A DNA stretch of 64,000 nt from Rhizobium sp. TH135 (GCF_002855515.1 NZ_PKRP01000003.1:310001-374000); one strand, 5' to 3'. Numbered from the stretch's first letter, positions 32,769-42,730 are shown. Numbers and translations are program-made. The notes: generated by a model not told the origin, from the letters alone.

Positions 32769-35246
32769 GTGCCAACATTTTCACCCAGCCTCGAAAAAGC
32801 GCTGCATCAGGCCCTGACCTACGCCAACGAGCGTCACCATGAATATGCGACGCTGGAGCACCTGCTGCTCGCTCTGATCGACGACGCTGATGCCGCCGCC
32901 GTAATGGGGGCCTGCAACGTCAACCTCGACGCCTTGCGCAAGACCGTGACCGACTTCGTCGACAATGATCTCGCCAACCTGATCACCGGTTACGACGAGG
33001 ATTCAAAGCCGACATCCAGCTTCCAGCGCGTTATCCAGCGCGCCGTGATCCATGTCCAGTCGTCCGGTCGCGAAGAAGTCACCGGCGCAAACGTGCTCGT
33101 CGCCATCTTCGCCGAGCGCGAGAGCAATGCTGCCTATTTCCTGCAGGAGCAGGAGATGACGCGCTACGACGCCGTCAACTACATCTCGCATGGTATCGGC
33201 AAGCGCCCCGGCGCATCGCAGGTCCGCAGCCCCCGCGGCTCGGACGAGGGCGAGCCTGAGGCCAAGCAGGGTCGTGAGCCGGAGGAAGGTTCGGCCAAGA
33301 GCAAGCAGGAGGCCCTCAAGGCCTATTGCGTCAACCTCAACGAAAAGGCCAAGACCGGCCGCATCGATCCGCTGATCGGACGCCACGACGAAGTGAACCG
33401 CACGATCCAGGTGCTTTGCCGTCGTTCCAAGAACAACCCGCTTTATGTGGGCGACCCGGGCGTCGGCAAGACGGCAATCGCCGAAGGCCTTGCCAAGCGC
33501 ATCGTCGAGGGCAAGGTGCCGGAAGCCCTGGCCGACGCCACCATCTTCTCGCTCGACATGGGCACGCTGCTCGCCGGCACACGCTATCGCGGTGACTTTG
33601 AAGAGCGGCTGAAGCTGGTCGTCAAGGAACTTGAAGATTATCCGGGTGCGGTGCTCTTCATCGATGAGATCCACACCGTGATCGGTGCAGGTGCCACCTC
33701 GGGCGGCGCCATGGATGCGTCGAACCTGTTGAAGCCGGCGCTTTCCTCGGGGGCGATCCGCTGCATCGGTTCGACCACCTACAAGGAATACCGCCAGTTC
33801 TTCGAAAAGGACCGGGCGCTGGTCCGCCGCTTCCAGAAGATCGACGTCAACGAACCGTCGATCGATGATGCGATCGAGATCATGAAGGGTCTGAAGCCCT
33901 ATTTCGAGGACTACCACAAGCTCCGTTACACCAACGAGGCGATCAAGTCGGCTGTCGAACTCTCGGCCCGCTACATCTCTGACCGTAAGCTGCCCGACAA
34001 GGCGATCGACGTGATCGATGAGACGGGTGCGGCCCAGATGCTGCTGCCCGCCTCCAAGCGCCGCAAGCTGATCACTGAGAAGGAGATCGAGGTCACCATC
34101 GCAACGATGGCCCGCATCCCGCCCAAGACCGTATCCAAGGACGACGAGATGGTTCTCGCCAACCTGGAGAAGGAACTGCGTTCGGTCGTCTACGGTCAGG
34201 ACAAGGCCATCGAAGCTCTGTCGACGTCGATCAAGCTCGCCCGTGCCGGTCTTCGCGAACCGAACAAGCCGATTGGCTCCTACGTCTTCTCTGGCCCGAC
34301 CGGCGTCGGCAAGACGGAAGTCGCCAAGCAGCTTGCGGCCTCGCTCGGCGTCGAACTGCTGCGCTTCGACATGTCGGAATACATGGAGCGGCACACGGTC
34401 TCGCGCCTGCTTGGTGCACCTCCCGGCTATGTCGGCTTCGACCAGGGCGGCCTCCTGACCGATGGCGTCGACCAGCATCCGCACTCGGTCGTGCTGCTCG
34501 ATGAAATCGAGAAGGCGCATCCGGATATCTACAACATCCTGTTGCAGGTCATGGACCATGGCCAGCTGACGGATCACAACGGCAAGAAGATCGACTTCCG
34601 CAACGTCATCCTGATCATGACGACGAATGCGGGCGCGTCGGAAATGGCGAAGTCGGCAATCGGCTTCGGCTCTTCGAAGCGCACCGGCGAAGACGAGGAG
34701 GCGCTGAACCGCCTGTTCACGCCGGAATTCCGCAACCGCCTCGACGCGACGATCCCGTTTGCGCCGCTGCCGACGGAAGTCATTCATCAGGTCGTGCAGA
34801 AGTTCGTCATGCAGCTGGAAGCCCAGCTGTCCGAGCGCAACGTGACCTTCGATCTGTCCGAATCTGCCATCGCCTGGTTGGCGAAGAGCGGTTACGACGA
34901 AAAGATGGGTGCCCGTCCGCTGGGTCGTGTCATCCAGGAGCACATCAAGAAGCCGCTCGCCAACGAGATCCTGTTTGGCAAGCTGAAGAAGGGCGGCGTC
35001 GTGAAGGTCGGTACAAAGACCGACGAGAGCGGCACCGAGGTGCTTGATCTGGAAGCGATTTCCGAAGTGGCGCCCGTCAAGCCCAAGCCCGAAGCCGAAG
35101 TGGCCTCCGCAAAGCCCGCCAAGGCCAAGCGCAAGCCAGCGACCAAGGCCTCGGTGATCGAGGATGAGGGCGATGTGGCGGTGATCGACGAAGCACCGAA
35201 GCAGCCCAAGCGGTCGGCCGTGCCGAAGGTGCCGAAGAAGAAGTAA
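32769..35246 (+). CDS. clpA: ATP-dependent Clp protease ATP-binding subunit ClpA
   Basis: An 825-residue AAA+ unfoldase. The N-terminal Clp repeat domain (about 1-145) binds ClpS. The first nucleotide domain has [14 protein letters not shown] near 235 and Walker [10 protein letters not shown] near 295; the second has [14 protein letters not shown] near 510 and [14 protein letters not shown] near 580. The C-terminal 65 residues form a Lys/Ala/Pro-rich tail ([23 protein letters not shown]) beyond the E. coli length, apparently disordered. The start is GTG at 32769, nine bases after clpS. It docks on ClpP, encoded elsewhere. A strong terminator follows. Confidence 0.95.
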   Translation: MPTFSPSLEKALHQALTYANERHHEYATLEHLLLALIDDADAAAVMGACNVNLDALRKTVTDFVDNDLANLITGYDEDSKPTSSFQRVIQRAVIHVQSSGREEVTGANVLVAIFAERESNAAYFLQEQEMTRYDAVNYISHGIGKRPGASQVRSPRGSDEGEPEAKQGREPEEGSAKSKQEALKAYCVNLNEKAKTGRIDPLIGRHDEVNRTIQVLCRRSKNNPLYVGDPGVGKTAIAEGLAKRIVEGKVPEALADATIFSLDMGTLLAGTRYRGDFEERLKLVVKELEDYPGAVLFIDEIHTVIGAGATSGGAMDASNLLKPALSSGAIRCIGSTTYKEYRQFFEKDRALVRRFQKIDVNEPSIDDAIEIMKGLKPYFEDYHKLRYTNEAIKSAVELSARYISDRKLPDKAIDVIDETGAAQMLLPASKRRKLITEKEIEVTIATMARIPPKTVSKDDEMVLANLEKELRSVVYGQDKAIEALSTSIKLARAGLREPNKPIGSYVFSGPTGVGKTEVAKQLAASLGVELLRFDMSEYMERHTVSRLLGAPPGYVGFDQGGLLTDGVDQHPHSVVLLDEIEKAHPDIYNILLQVMDHGQLTDHNGKKIDFRNVILIMTTNAGASEMAKSAIGFGSSKRTGEDEEALNRLFTPEFRNRLDATIPFAPLPTEVIHQVVQKFVMQLEAQLSERNVTFDLSESAIAWLAKSGYDEKMGARPLGRVIQEHIKKPLANEILFGKLKKGGVVKVGTKTDESGTEVLDLEAISEVAPVKPKPEAEVASAKPAKAKRKPATKASVIEDEGDVAVIDEAPKQPKRSAVPKVPKKK

Positions 35247-35267
35247 GCACCATCAGTTGAGAGACCC

Positions 35268-35299
35268 GTGCCGGGCTTAGCGCCCGGCACTTTCTTTTT
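35268..35299 (+). terminator. Terminator of clpSA
   Basis: GTGCCGGGC pairs with GCCCGGCAC around a TTAGC loop and is followed by TTTCTTTTT, 22 bases after the clpA stop codon. Confidence 0.88.
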
Positions 35300-35317
35300 G
35301 CCGAACCGGAAATTCAG

Positions 35318-36100
35318 ATGTCTTCGGCCACTTCCGATATTTCACAGACACGGTGGTTTTTCACCGGCATGCGCGGGCTGTTCAGTCTGCCCGCCATAAT
35401 CCTCATGATCTCCTTCGTCGGCTTCTCCGCCTTTGCGCTTCAATCCGGCGTGAGCCGCACCGAAGCCATGGTCATGACGGCGACCGTCTGGGCTCTCCCG
35501 GCCAAGATGATCTTGATCGGTACCATGACGAGTGGCGCCAACCTGCTCGCCATCTTCCTCGCCGTCTCACTGTCCTCGATCCGCATGATGCCGATGGTCG
35601 CGTCCTTGGTGCCGGAGATGCGCACCGAGAAAACCCCGACCTGGTTGCTGCTCTTCCTGTCGCATTTCGTCGCAATCACCGCCTGGGTCTTCGCGATGGG
35701 AAGCTTCAAGAACGTCCCGAGAGAGGGACGTGTCGCGTATTTCGCCGGCTTCGGCATCACCCTCGTGACGGTCAATACTATTCTTGTCGGCGTCTGCTAC
35801 GGGCTGGTTTCCCAGTTTCCGCCTGTCGTCGCAGCCCTCCTCTTCTTCCTGACGCCCGTCTATTTCACCGCGTCCATCTGGGCCACGGGCCGACAATCGG
35901 TCGTCAAGGTCGCCTTCATCGTCGGCGTGGTCTCCGGCCCTGTGCTCGCCGTCCTCGTACCCGGATTTGATATCCTGATCGCGGGTCTTGGTGGTGGAAC
36001 GCTTGCCTATCTCTTCGATCGCTACGTGATCCGTGGTGAAAAGGCACAGGCGAGATCTGACCAGCCGGATGCCGCAGTCTCGACCGAGGAGGTGGTATGA
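35318..36100 (+). CDS. azlC: AzlC-type branched-chain amino acid exporter, large subunit
   Basis: A 260-residue inner-membrane protein of the AzlC family with about seven helices. FVGFSAFALQSGVSRTEAMVMTATVWALPAKMI is the conserved first repeat, and ALSSIRMM-like AVSLSSIRMMPMVASLVPEMR follows. AzlC forms two-subunit exporters with AzlD for branched-chain or related amino acids. The azlD gene overlaps its stop codon by four bases (ATGA), which confirms the pair. The translation start at 35318 is 19 bases after the clpA terminator. The true substrate cannot be told. Confidence 0.88.
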   Translation: MSSATSDISQTRWFFTGMRGLFSLPAIILMISFVGFSAFALQSGVSRTEAMVMTATVWALPAKMILIGTMTSGANLLAIFLAVSLSSIRMMPMVASLVPEMRTEKTPTWLLLFLSHFVAITAWVFAMGSFKNVPREGRVAYFAGFGITLVTVNTILVGVCYGLVSQFPPVVAALLFFLTPVYFTASIWATGRQSVVKVAFIVGVVSGPVLAVLVPGFDILIAGLGGGTLAYLFDRYVIRGEKAQARSDQPDAAVSTEEVV

Positions 36101-36429
36101 TCGAAGACTACTGGCCTTATGTGGTGATCATCGTCGCTGGCTGGCTGGCCACGGATTTCTGGCGCTGGATGGGCGTGCTGGCCGGCAACCGGCTGCAGGA
36201 GGGCTCCGAGGCGCTGAACTGGGTGAGGGCGGTTGCAACAGCGCTGGTCATGGCGGTCACGGCAAAACTCGTCGTCTTTCCGACCGGTGCGCTGGAAGCC
36301 TCGCCCTTGTGGTTGCGCCTGGCGGCAGCCGGAATCGGCTTTGCAGCCTTCCTTCTGTCCGGCCAGCGCGTCATCGTTGGCGTTGTCGTGCCCCTGGCGA
36401 TCCTGGGGGCGGGCCTGATCTGGCTCTGA
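36097..36429 (+). CDS. azlD: AzlD-type branched-chain amino acid exporter, small subunit
   Basis: A 110-residue membrane protein with four predicted helices, starting with WPYVVIIVAGWLATDFWRWMGVLAGNRL, typical of AzlD proteins. It overlaps azlC by four bases and should form the exporter with it. No ribosome site of its own is needed given the coupling. No terminator is obvious; the next small gene begins 90 bp later. Confidence 0.85.
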   Translation: MIEDYWPYVVIIVAGWLATDFWRWMGVLAGNRLQEGSEALNWVRAVATALVMAVTAKLVVFPTGALEASPLWLRLAAAGIGFAAFLLSGQRVIVGVVVPLAILGAGLIWL

Positions 36430-36519
36430 GATCATACGCGTTCACAGACGCGCGAGCAGGCTGGTATTGCCACATTTCGCTCCCCACATCGGATTCCTGA
36501 TCAACAGGAGGAAAGCGAA

Positions 36520-36708
36520 ATGTCAAAAGTAGTACGCTTCCGAAAGCTGAAACACGGGGATCCGCCCCGCTTCAAGGTTCTGCCGGATGATTTGAGCAAG
36601 CGGTCATCAAGGCGTGATAGCTGGAGCTCGACCGGCTCCTTTCCCATCATGGTCCTTGTCCTGGTCGGCATCGCCGCCGTCGTTGTCGTCGGCGGCCTGG
36701 TCGCCTGA
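36520..36708 (+). CDS. Small single-pass membrane protein, unknown function
   Basis: A 62-residue protein with an excellent ribosome site (AGGAGGAAAG) ahead of the ATG. The first 40 residues are basic (SKVVRFRKLKHGDPPRFKVLPDDLSKRSSRRD) and the last 20 (FPIMVLVLVGIAAVVVVGGLVA) form one transmembrane helix ending at the stop codon. It therefore looks tail-anchored with a basic cytoplasmic part. No family recognised. It is convergent with the HIT-family gene. The layout is like that of the 67-residue protein at 11383, but the sequences are not related. Confidence 0.65.
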   Translation: MSKVVRFRKLKHGDPPRFKVLPDDLSKRSSRRDSWSSTGSFPIMVLVLVGIAAVVVVGGLVA

Positions 36709-36741
36709 CGTCTGGCCAGGACTGGTCACGCGGCGCTCGTC

Positions 36742-37161
36742 TCAGAGCGCCGCCTTGATCTTTTCGGCCTGGGCCTTCAGCATTTCGACATCAGCCATCC
36801 CGCCGGCATGCGGCTTGAGCGGCACGCCCTCGTGACGCGGGATGACATGGAAATGCAGGTGGAAGACGGTCTGGCCGGCCGACGGTTCATTGAACTGCGC
36901 GATATAGATGCCATCAGCCTCGAAGGCCTCCATGGCGGCATTGGCCAGTTTCTGCACAACTGGCATCAGCTTTGCCAGCACCGCTGGATCGGCATCAAGC
37001 AGATTGCGTGAACCCTGCTTCGGGATCACCAGAAGGTGGCCCGGCGCCTGTGGCATGACGTCCATGAAGGCGAGCGTATCCTCGTCCTCGTAGAGCTTCA
37101 CCGATGGAATATCGCCGGCGAGGATCTTGGCGAAGATGTTGTTGGGATCATAGGCGGTCAT
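36742..37161 (-). CDS. HIT family hydrolase
   Basis: A 139-residue histidine-triad protein. The catalytic motif HLHFHVIPR lies near residues 99-107, preceded by FNEPSAGQTVFH. The N-terminal half contains IFAKILAGDIPSVKLYEDEDTLAFMDVMPQAPGHLLVIPK. HIT proteins of this kind (HinT-like) hydrolyse nucleoside phosphoramidates or related adenylates. The ATG at 37161 gives the family N-terminus; nine upstream codons in frame are ignored. It is transcribed after the GNAT-type gene (70 bp apart) and may belong to the same minus-strand transcript. Confidence 0.92.
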   Translation of the reverse strand: MTAYDPNNIFAKILAGDIPSVKLYEDEDTLAFMDVMPQAPGHLLVIPKQGSRNLLDADPAVLAKLMPVVQKLANAAMEAFEADGIYIAQFNEPSAGQTVFHLHFHVIPRHEGVPLKPHAGGMADVEMLKAQAEKIKAAL

Positions 37162-37231
37162 GGCTGTCTCCTCGATTGTCGGGGCCACTTAACGGCAAGC
37201 CTGCGCCGGCTTCAAGAGCGCGGCAGCGCTC

Positions 37232-38431
37232 TCAACCGTCGAATTCCTCGCCGTCGCGCGGCACCCGCTCGCCTTTGCGGAAGGGTGTGTGTTCGCCGAG
37301 ATATTCGCCGGCCTGGGCAACCTCACGGCGCTCATGCGCGAGATAGTCGGCAACAGCCCGGCGCAGGCCCGGATGAGCGATGAAATGGGCGGAATGGGTG
37401 AGAACCGGTTCATAGCCGCGTGCCAGCTTATGCTCGCCCTGGGCACCCGCCTCGACCCGATCGAGACCCTTCTCCAGCGCGAAGTCGATCGCCTGATGAT
37501 AGCAGACCTCGAAATGCAAGAAGGGATGGTCCTCGATGCAGCCCCAATGGCGACCATAAAGGGCTTCCGCACCGATGAAGTTGATGGCGCCGGCCACATA
37601 TCGCCCATTTCGCTTCGCCATCACCAGCAGGATGTCGTCGGGCATGCGCTCACCGACCAGCGAATAGAAGAGGCGGGTCAGATAAGGCCTGCCCCACTTG
37701 CGGCTGCCTGTGTCGATGTAAAAGCGGAAGAACTGGTCCCAGATGTCCTCGGTGAGGTCCGCTCCCGTCAGCCAGTCGATGCTGACGCCGTTTTCGAGGG
37801 CTGCCCGGCGCTCCTTGCGCAGGTTCTTGCGCTTCGACGACGAGAGTTCAGCGAGAAACGCCTCGTGGTTCGCATAGCCGCGATTGATGAAGTGGAACTG
37901 CTGATCCGTCCGATGCAGAAATTGGGCTTCCGTAAGGGAAGATAGCTCACCTTGCGGAAGGAAGGTCACATGCGCCGATGAGGTGCCGAGTTCACCGGCC
38001 ACCTGCTGCAGTCCATGCGCCAGTAGCCCTTGGATCCGCGTGACATCCTCACCATGGCGCACGAGCAGCCGCGGCCCTGTTGCCGGCGTAAACGGAATGG
38101 ATGCCTGGAGCTTGGGATAATAACGCCCGCCAGCCCGGTGGAAGGCATCCGCCCATCCATGGTCGAAGACATATTCGCCCTGGCTGTGGCTCTTGAGATA
38201 GCAGGGAATGGCGCCGAGAAGCCGCCCTTCCTCTTCCAGCAAAAGGTGATGGCCCATCCAGCCGGTCTCGGCTGTCGCCGAGCCGGATTCTTCGAGTGCC
38301 GAAAGGAAGGCATGCGAGGTGAAGGGATTGTAGCCCGGCTCCGAACGGGAGGCCCCGGAGAGAAGACCCCATTCACTGGATGGGATCTCCTGGAAGGAGC
38401 GCACTACACGGATCGTCACCTCGTCTGCCAT
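37232..38431 (-). CDS. FemAB/GNAT-like acyltransferase (DUF482 family)
   Basis: A 399-residue protein of the DUF482 peptidogalycan-biosynthesis-like family, with a GNAT-related fold. Recognisable stretches are SEPGYNPFTSHAFLSALEESGSA near the N-terminus, YVFDHGWADAFHRAGGRYYPKLQ, SSKRKNLRKERRAA and AGAQGEHKLARGYEP near the C-terminus. The family is widespread in proteobacteria; a role in aminoacyl or acyl transfer to cell-wall or lipid substrates is only inferred. The ATG at 38431 is ten bases after the GDPD stop codon; an ATG at 38449 would overlap that gene. Third gene of a RidA-GDPD-acyltransferase unit. Confidence 0.8.
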   Translation of the reverse strand: MADEVTIRVVRSFQEIPSSEWGLLSGASRSEPGYNPFTSHAFLSALEESGSATAETGWMGHHLLLEEEGRLLGAIPCYLKSHSQGEYVFDHGWADAFHRAGGRYYPKLQASIPFTPATGPRLLVRHGEDVTRIQGLLAHGLQQVAGELGTSSAHVTFLPQGELSSLTEAQFLHRTDQQFHFINRGYANHEAFLAELSSSKRKNLRKERRAALENGVSIDWLTGADLTEDIWDQFFRFYIDTGSRKWGRPYLTRLFYSLVGERMPDDILLVMAKRNGRYVAGAINFIGAEALYGRHWGCIEDHPFLHFEVCYHQAIDFALEKGLDRVEAGAQGEHKLARGYEPVLTHSAHFIAHPGLRRAVADYLAHERREVAQAGEYLGEHTPFRKGERVPRDGEEFDG

Positions 38432-38441
38432 GGATCTCCCG

Positions 38442-39173
38442 TCAGGCAATCGCCGGCGACTGGCGCGGGTCGAAGCCTTCGAATGTCATCTGATCAGCAT
38501 AGTTATAGGTCTGTGCCCGCATGATTTCATCCCTGACGGTCCAGGTAATCACGGGTGTGCCCTTTTCACGCAGTCCGGTGACGAAATCATTCGGCAGATG
38601 CGCCACGCAATAGGAGGTGAAGTCCAGTCCGAGATCCATGGCTTCCTTGTGGGCGCTGAGGTTCTCCGGCTTGACGCCTTCCGCCGTGAGGCCGACCGGC
38701 CAGGGGCATTCCGCCACTTTCAGCGCGCGCAGGAGGTGATAGTCGAAGCTCATCAGCGCGACCTTGCCCTCATAACCCTCTAGCACCTCAAGTACCGCCT
38801 CGACGAAGCCGTCATCATGCTCGGCATCGATGCCCTTGAGCTCGATCACCAGCGGCACCCGGCCCTTCACGAGGTCCAGCATCTGGCGAAGCGTCGGGAT
38901 CTTGTCGGCGGTTCCACCGATCGACAGCATGCGCAATTCGCCAGCGGTGCGTTCGCGCACTTCACCATTCATGTTGCAGAGCCGCTGCAGGTCGTGGTCG
39001 TGGAACACCATGGGGACGCTGTCGGACGAGAGCTGGATGTCACATTCGATGGCGAAGCCTGCCTCAATGGCCCGTTTGAAAGCTGAGAGTGTGTTTTCCC
39101 AGATTTGGCTGTTCATGTCGTGATAGCCGCGATGGGCGACCGGCAGGTCCTTGATCCAGTCAACCGAACTCAC
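38442..39173 (-). CDS. Glycerophosphodiester phosphodiesterase
   Basis: A 243-residue TIM-barrel enzyme of the GDPD family. AHRGYHDMNSQIWENTLSAFKRAIEAGFAIECDIQLSSD carries the catalytic histidine-arginine and metal-binding E and D residues, and VFHDHDLQRLC provides the second catalytic histidine. It lacks a signal peptide, so it is a cytoplasmic UgpQ-type enzyme releasing glycerol-3-phosphate from glycerophosphodiesters. Its start overlaps the stop codon of the RidA gene by four bases, and the acyltransferase gene follows ten bases after it, so the three form one operon. Confidence 0.9.
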   Translation of the reverse strand: MSSVDWIKDLPVAHRGYHDMNSQIWENTLSAFKRAIEAGFAIECDIQLSSDSVPMVFHDHDLQRLCNMNGEVRERTAGELRMLSIGGTADKIPTLRQMLDLVKGRVPLVIELKGIDAEHDDGFVEAVLEVLEGYEGKVALMSFDYHLLRALKVAECPWPVGLTAEGVKPENLSAHKEAMDLGLDFTSYCVAHLPNDFVTGLREKGTPVITWTVRDEIMRAQTYNYADQMTFEGFDPRQSPAIA

Positions 39174-39640
39174 AGCGCAATCTCCAGGATGGCGTCGATT
39201 TCGACGGCGGCATTCAGCGGCAGTTGCGCAACGCCTACGGCAGCGCGTGCATGTTTGCCGGCGTCACCCAACACGTTCGCGATCAGGTTCGAGGCACCGT
39301 TGATCACGAGGTGCTGCTCGATAAAGCCCGGGGCCGAAGCGACGAAACCATTCAGCTTCACGACACGGGTGATCCGCGACAGGTCGCCGGACAGTGCGGC
39401 TTTCGCCTGAGCGAGGATGTTGATGGCGCAGAGTTCGGCCGCCCGCTGGGCGTCGGCGAGCACGACATCGCCGCCGACAAGACCCGTCACCGCCACTTTT
39501 CCGCCTTCAATCGGCAACTGGCCGGAGAGGAACAGCAGGTTTCCGCTGATCACATAGGGCACGTAATTGGCGGCAGGGGCAGCAGCTTCAGGCAGGCTGA
39601 TGCCCAGCGCTGCAAGGCGGCCGTCGATTGTGTCGGACAT
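39170..39640 (-). CDS. RidA/YjgF family protein
   Basis: A 156-residue protein of the longer RidA-like (YjgF/YER057c/UK114) group: NYVPYVISGNLLFLSGQLPIEGGKVAVTGLVGGDVVLADAQRAAELCAINILAQAKAAL, followed by LNGFVASAPGFIEQHLVINGASNLI. The arginine used by true RidA to hydrolyse enamines and imines is replaced in part (GKHARAAVGVAQLPLNAAVEIDA keeps the R-x-x-x-G-V core), so deaminase activity is plausible but unproven. The ATG at 39640 gives MSDTIDGRLAALGI. First gene of a minus-strand operon with GDPD, divergent from eipB. Confidence 0.88.
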   Translation of the reverse strand: MSDTIDGRLAALGISLPEAAAPAANYVPYVISGNLLFLSGQLPIEGGKVAVTGLVGGDVVLADAQRAAELCAINILAQAKAALSGDLSRITRVVKLNGFVASAPGFIEQHLVINGASNLIANVLGDAGKHARAAVGVAQLPLNAAVEIDAILEIAL

Positions 39641-39756
39641 GGTCGATTCCCGGTCTGTTGATAAAAGTTGAGAAAGTTGTGGCGACGAAAAGCATGTCTC
39701 GCTTTTGCCGGATGTGTTCTTATAACATCGATGACGAGTCCAACAGGAGGGTGTCG

Positions 39757-40587
39757 ATGTTTCCTTTGCGAATGGCGGTCCGTGCGACGCTTTCCCTTGC
39801 TGCCTTTGGCGCGGCGGGGCAGGCGGCATATGCGGCGACCGTCGGCCTTGTGCCGCATCGCGCCGTCTACGAGATCGTGCTGAAAGAGGCATCCGACCGC
39901 TCCGGGATCGAATCCGTGCGCGGTCGCATGGTCTATGAATTCAGTGGTTCGGCCTGCAAGGGCTTCAACACCCAGTTCCGCTTCGTGACCCGCATTGATG
40001 TGGGCGAGGGCGTGCGCGTCACCGACCAGCGTTCGACTACCTTCGAGGACGTGCCTGCTGGCAAGTTCCGATTCGAGAACAAATCCTTCACCGACGACCA
40101 GTTGGACAAGGACGTCAGCGGTGCAGCGGCCGAAGCCGGCGGCAAGGTCAAGATCGAGCTGACCGGACCCGATAGGCGCGATATCGAGCTCGCCGACAGC
40201 CGCTTTCCAGCCGAGCACATGCTTGAAGTGATCGCCCGCGCCCGCAAGGGCGAGCGCGTCTTCGAATCGCGTATCTTCGACGGTTCCGAAGACGGCGATC
40301 AGACCTTCCTGACGACCACGATTGTCGGCGGCCCGCAGAAGTCGGCGAAGACCGATCCGGAAGCCAAGGCTCTGGCAACGCTCGGAACGCAGGACTACTG
40401 GCCGGTCTCGATCGCCTATTTCGACGAGAAGACGAGGGGCGACCAGGAGCCGATCTACAGCCAGTCCTTCAAGCTCTACGAAAACGGCGTGACCCGTGAC
40501 CTGACGCTCGACTACGGCGACTTCGTCTTGGCCGGCAAGCTGACCAAGCTCGAAGTGCTCGGCAAGCCCGACGGCGATTGCCAGTAA
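39757..40587 (+). CDS. eipB: Cell-envelope integrity protein EipB (DUF1849)
   Basis: A 276-residue exported protein. The signal peptide is about residues 1-27 (MFPLRMAVRATLSLAAFGAAGQAAYAA). The mature part opens with LVPHRAVYEIVLKEA and contains VRGRMVYEFSGSACKGFNTQFRF, matching DUF1849, whose Brucella member EipB forms a periplasmic beta-spiral with a conserved disulfide. C67 and C275 (GDCQ at the very end) fit that disulfide. EipB supports envelope integrity and acts with envelope assembly factors. The ATG at 39757 has CAGGAGGG upstream. It is divergent from the RidA operon, with a 116-bp shared promoter. Confidence 0.88.
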   Translation: MFPLRMAVRATLSLAAFGAAGQAAYAATVGLVPHRAVYEIVLKEASDRSGIESVRGRMVYEFSGSACKGFNTQFRFVTRIDVGEGVRVTDQRSTTFEDVPAGKFRFENKSFTDDQLDKDVSGAAAEAGGKVKIELTGPDRRDIELADSRFPAEHMLEVIARARKGERVFESRIFDGSEDGDQTFLTTTIVGGPQKSAKTDPEAKALATLGTQDYWPVSIAYFDEKTRGDQEPIYSQSFKLYENGVTRDLTLDYGDFVLAGKLTKLEVLGKPDGDCQ

Positions 40588-40775
40588 ACCGGCTCGATTG
40601 CCGGAATTCGGCGCTTCCGCTATTGATTTTTGACCGACGCCCCTGTATGGCCGGCGTCATTCCACACGCGAGACTTGGGATCGTCAGGGAGAAATCCTGT
40701 CGTTTCCGCCCGGTGGCTGGCTGAAAGGCCTGCTGTTTGTCTCGCGGGGGTTAAACCGGAAAAGGAGAAAAAGGC

Positions 40776-41543
40776 ATGGCATTGCCTGATTTTAGCATGC
40801 GTCAGCTTCTGGAAGCTGGCGTTCACTTCGGTCACCAGACGCACCGCTGGAACCCGAAGATGAAGCCGTACATCTTCGGCGATCGTAACAACATCCACAT
40901 CATCGACCTGGCTCAGACCGTTCCGATGCTGTCGCGCGCCCTTCAGGTCGTGTCCGACACCGTCGCTCGTGGCGGCCGCGTTCTGTTCGTTGGCACCAAG
41001 CGTCAGGCTTCGGAAATCATCGCTGATTCCGCCAAGCGTTCGGCCCAGTACTACGTCAACTCCCGCTGGCTCGGCGGCATGATGACCAACTGGAAGACCA
41101 TTTCGAACTCGATCGCCCGTCTGCGCAAGCTCGACGAGATCCTGGCTTCGGAAGCGTCTGGCTACTCCAAGAAGGAGCGCCTGAACCTCGAGCGCGAACG
41201 CGAAAAGCTTGAAAAGGCTCTGGGCGGTATCCGCGATATGGGCGGCACCCCGGACCTGATGTTCATCATCGACACCAACAAGGAAAAGATCGCGATCGAC
41301 GAAGCCAAGCGCCTCGGCATCCCGGTTGTTGCTGTCATCGACTCGAACTGCGATCCGGACCTCATCGACTATCCGATCCCGGGCAACGACGACGCTTCGC
41401 GCGCCATCTCGCTCTATTGCGACCTGATCTCGCGCGCTGCCATCGACGGCATCGCTCGCCAGCAGGGCGCCTCGGGTCGTGACATCGGCGCGTCTGCCGA
41501 AGCTCCGATCGAGCCGGCTCTCGAGACCGAAGCAGAAGCTTAA
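40776..41543 (+). CDS. rpsB: 30S ribosomal protein S2
   Basis: A 255-residue S2 protein with [28 protein letters not shown] at the N-terminus, [16 protein letters not shown] near 95 and [18 protein letters not shown] near 190, all standard. The C-terminal tail is acidic ([13 protein letters not shown]). The ATG has AAAGGAGAAAAAGG upstream. It begins the block rpsB-tsf-pyrH-frr-uppS-cdsA-rseP-bamA, a common alphaproteobacterial order, and is separated from tsf by 260 bp containing a terminator-like hairpin. Confidence 0.97.
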   Translation: MALPDFSMRQLLEAGVHFGHQTHRWNPKMKPYIFGDRNNIHIIDLAQTVPMLSRALQVVSDTVARGGRVLFVGTKRQASEIIADSAKRSAQYYVNSRWLGGMMTNWKTISNSIARLRKLDEILASEASGYSKKERLNLEREREKLEKALGGIRDMGGTPDLMFIIDTNKEKIAIDEAKRLGIPVVAVIDSNCDPDLIDYPIPGNDDASRAISLYCDLISRAAIDGIARQQGASGRDIGASAEAPIEPALETEAEA

Positions 41544-41554
41544 TCGCTTTACGT

Positions 41555-41576
41555 GGCGGGTAACCGCCGCTTTTTC
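41555..41576 (+). terminator. Attenuator-like hairpin between rpsB and tsf
   Basis: GGCGG (41556-41560) pairs with CCGCC (41565-41569) around GTAA and is followed by GCTTTTT. A short stem with a U-tract like this probably ends part of the rpsB transcripts and sets the S2 to EF-Ts ratio. Confidence 0.65.
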
Positions 41577-41803
41577 CCGTCAAGGGAATGGCCGCCTGCA
41601 AGCTCGCCTGAGCAGCGGGCGGCCTCCGTTCTTCAAGATGCCATTCGCGTCACGCGAGAAGGTGTCGAAGGCGGCCGATTGTTTCCGTGGTGACCCGCTT
41701 CATCACGTTGTCATACATCCGGGTACATTTCGTCCCCAACCTAGCGGTTCACCGTTCCCCTCGCGGCCACGGGTCGACCGCCTGAACAGACAAGAGGCAC
41801 ACA

Positions 41804-42730
41804 ATGGCTGAAATCACTGCAGCACTGGTAAAAGAACTGCGCGAAAAGTCCGGCGCAGGCATGATGGATTGCAAGAAGGCTCTCATCGAGAACGACGGTG
41901 ACGTCGAAGCCGCCATCGACTGGCTGCGCGCCAAGGGTATCGCCAAGGCTGACAAGAAGTCGGGCCGCACGGCAGCTGAAGGCCTGATCGGCATCAACGG
42001 CGCCGGCACCTCGGCCGTTGTCGTCGAACTCAACTCCGAAACCGACTTCGTTGCCCGTAACGATGCCTTCCAGGAACTCGTCCGCGGCGTGGCGTCTGTT
42101 GCCATCGGCACCGACGGTTCGGTCGACGCAATCGGCGCTGCCACCTATCCGGCAACCGGCAAGTCCGTCACAGACACCATCAAGGATGCAATCGCCCATA
42201 TCGGCGAGAACATGACGCTGCGTCGCGCCGTCAAGCTCTCGGTCGAAGACGGTGTTGTTGCAACCTACGTCCACAACGCTGCTTCTGAAGGCCTCGGCAA
42301 GCTCGGCGTTCTCGTCGCGCTGAAGTCGACCGGCAACAAGGACGTACTGGCTGCCATCGGCCGCCAGGTCGCCATGCACATCGCTGCAACCAACCCGCTC
42401 GCCATCCGTTCGGAAGAAGTCGATGCTGCTGTCGCCGAGCGCGAGCGCAACGTCTTCATCGAACAGTCGCGCGCCTCGGGCAAGCCGGAAGCCATCATCG
42501 AAAAGATGGTTGAAGGCCGCATGCGCAAGTTCTTCGAAGAAGTCGCTCTTCTCTCGCAGGCTTTCGTCATCAACCCGGACCTGACCGTCGGCGACGCCAT
42601 CAAGGCTGCCGAGAAGGACGCTGGCGCCCCGATCGAAGTGACCGGCATGGCTCGCCTGCTGCTCGGCGAAGGCATCGAAAAGGAAGAGTCCGACTTCGCT
42701 GCCGAAGTCGCAGCTGTCGCCAAGGGCTGA
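41804..42730 (+). CDS. tsf: Elongation factor Ts
   Basis: A 308-residue nucleotide-exchange factor for EF-Tu. The N-terminal domain has [38 protein letters not shown], and the core contains [16 protein letters not shown], which contacts EF-Tu. The [16 protein letters not shown] segment near 230 is also conserved. Its length is that of alphaproteobacterial proteins. An AAGAGGCAC ribosome site precedes the ATG. Cytoplasmic and essential. Confidence 0.97.
   Translation: MAEITAALVKELREKSGAGMMDCKKALIENDGDVEAAIDWLRAKGIAKADKKSGRTAAEGLIGINGAGTSAVVVELNSETDFVARNDAFQELVRGVASVAIGTDGSVDAIGAATYPATGKSVTDTIKDAIAHIGENMTLRRAVKLSVEDGVVATYVHNAASEGLGKLGVLVALKSTGNKDVLAAIGRQVAMHIAATNPLAIRSEEVDAAVAERERNVFIEQSRASGKPEAIIEKMVEGRMRKFFEEVALLSQAFVINPDLTVGDAIKAAEKDAGAPIEVTGMARLLLGEGIEKEESDFAAEVAAVAKG

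Noticed and set aside
33003..34943. 646-codon open frame antisense to clpA
   Set aside because: Shadow of clpA; the translation is Arg/Asp/Val-rich low-logic sequence with no recognisable motif.
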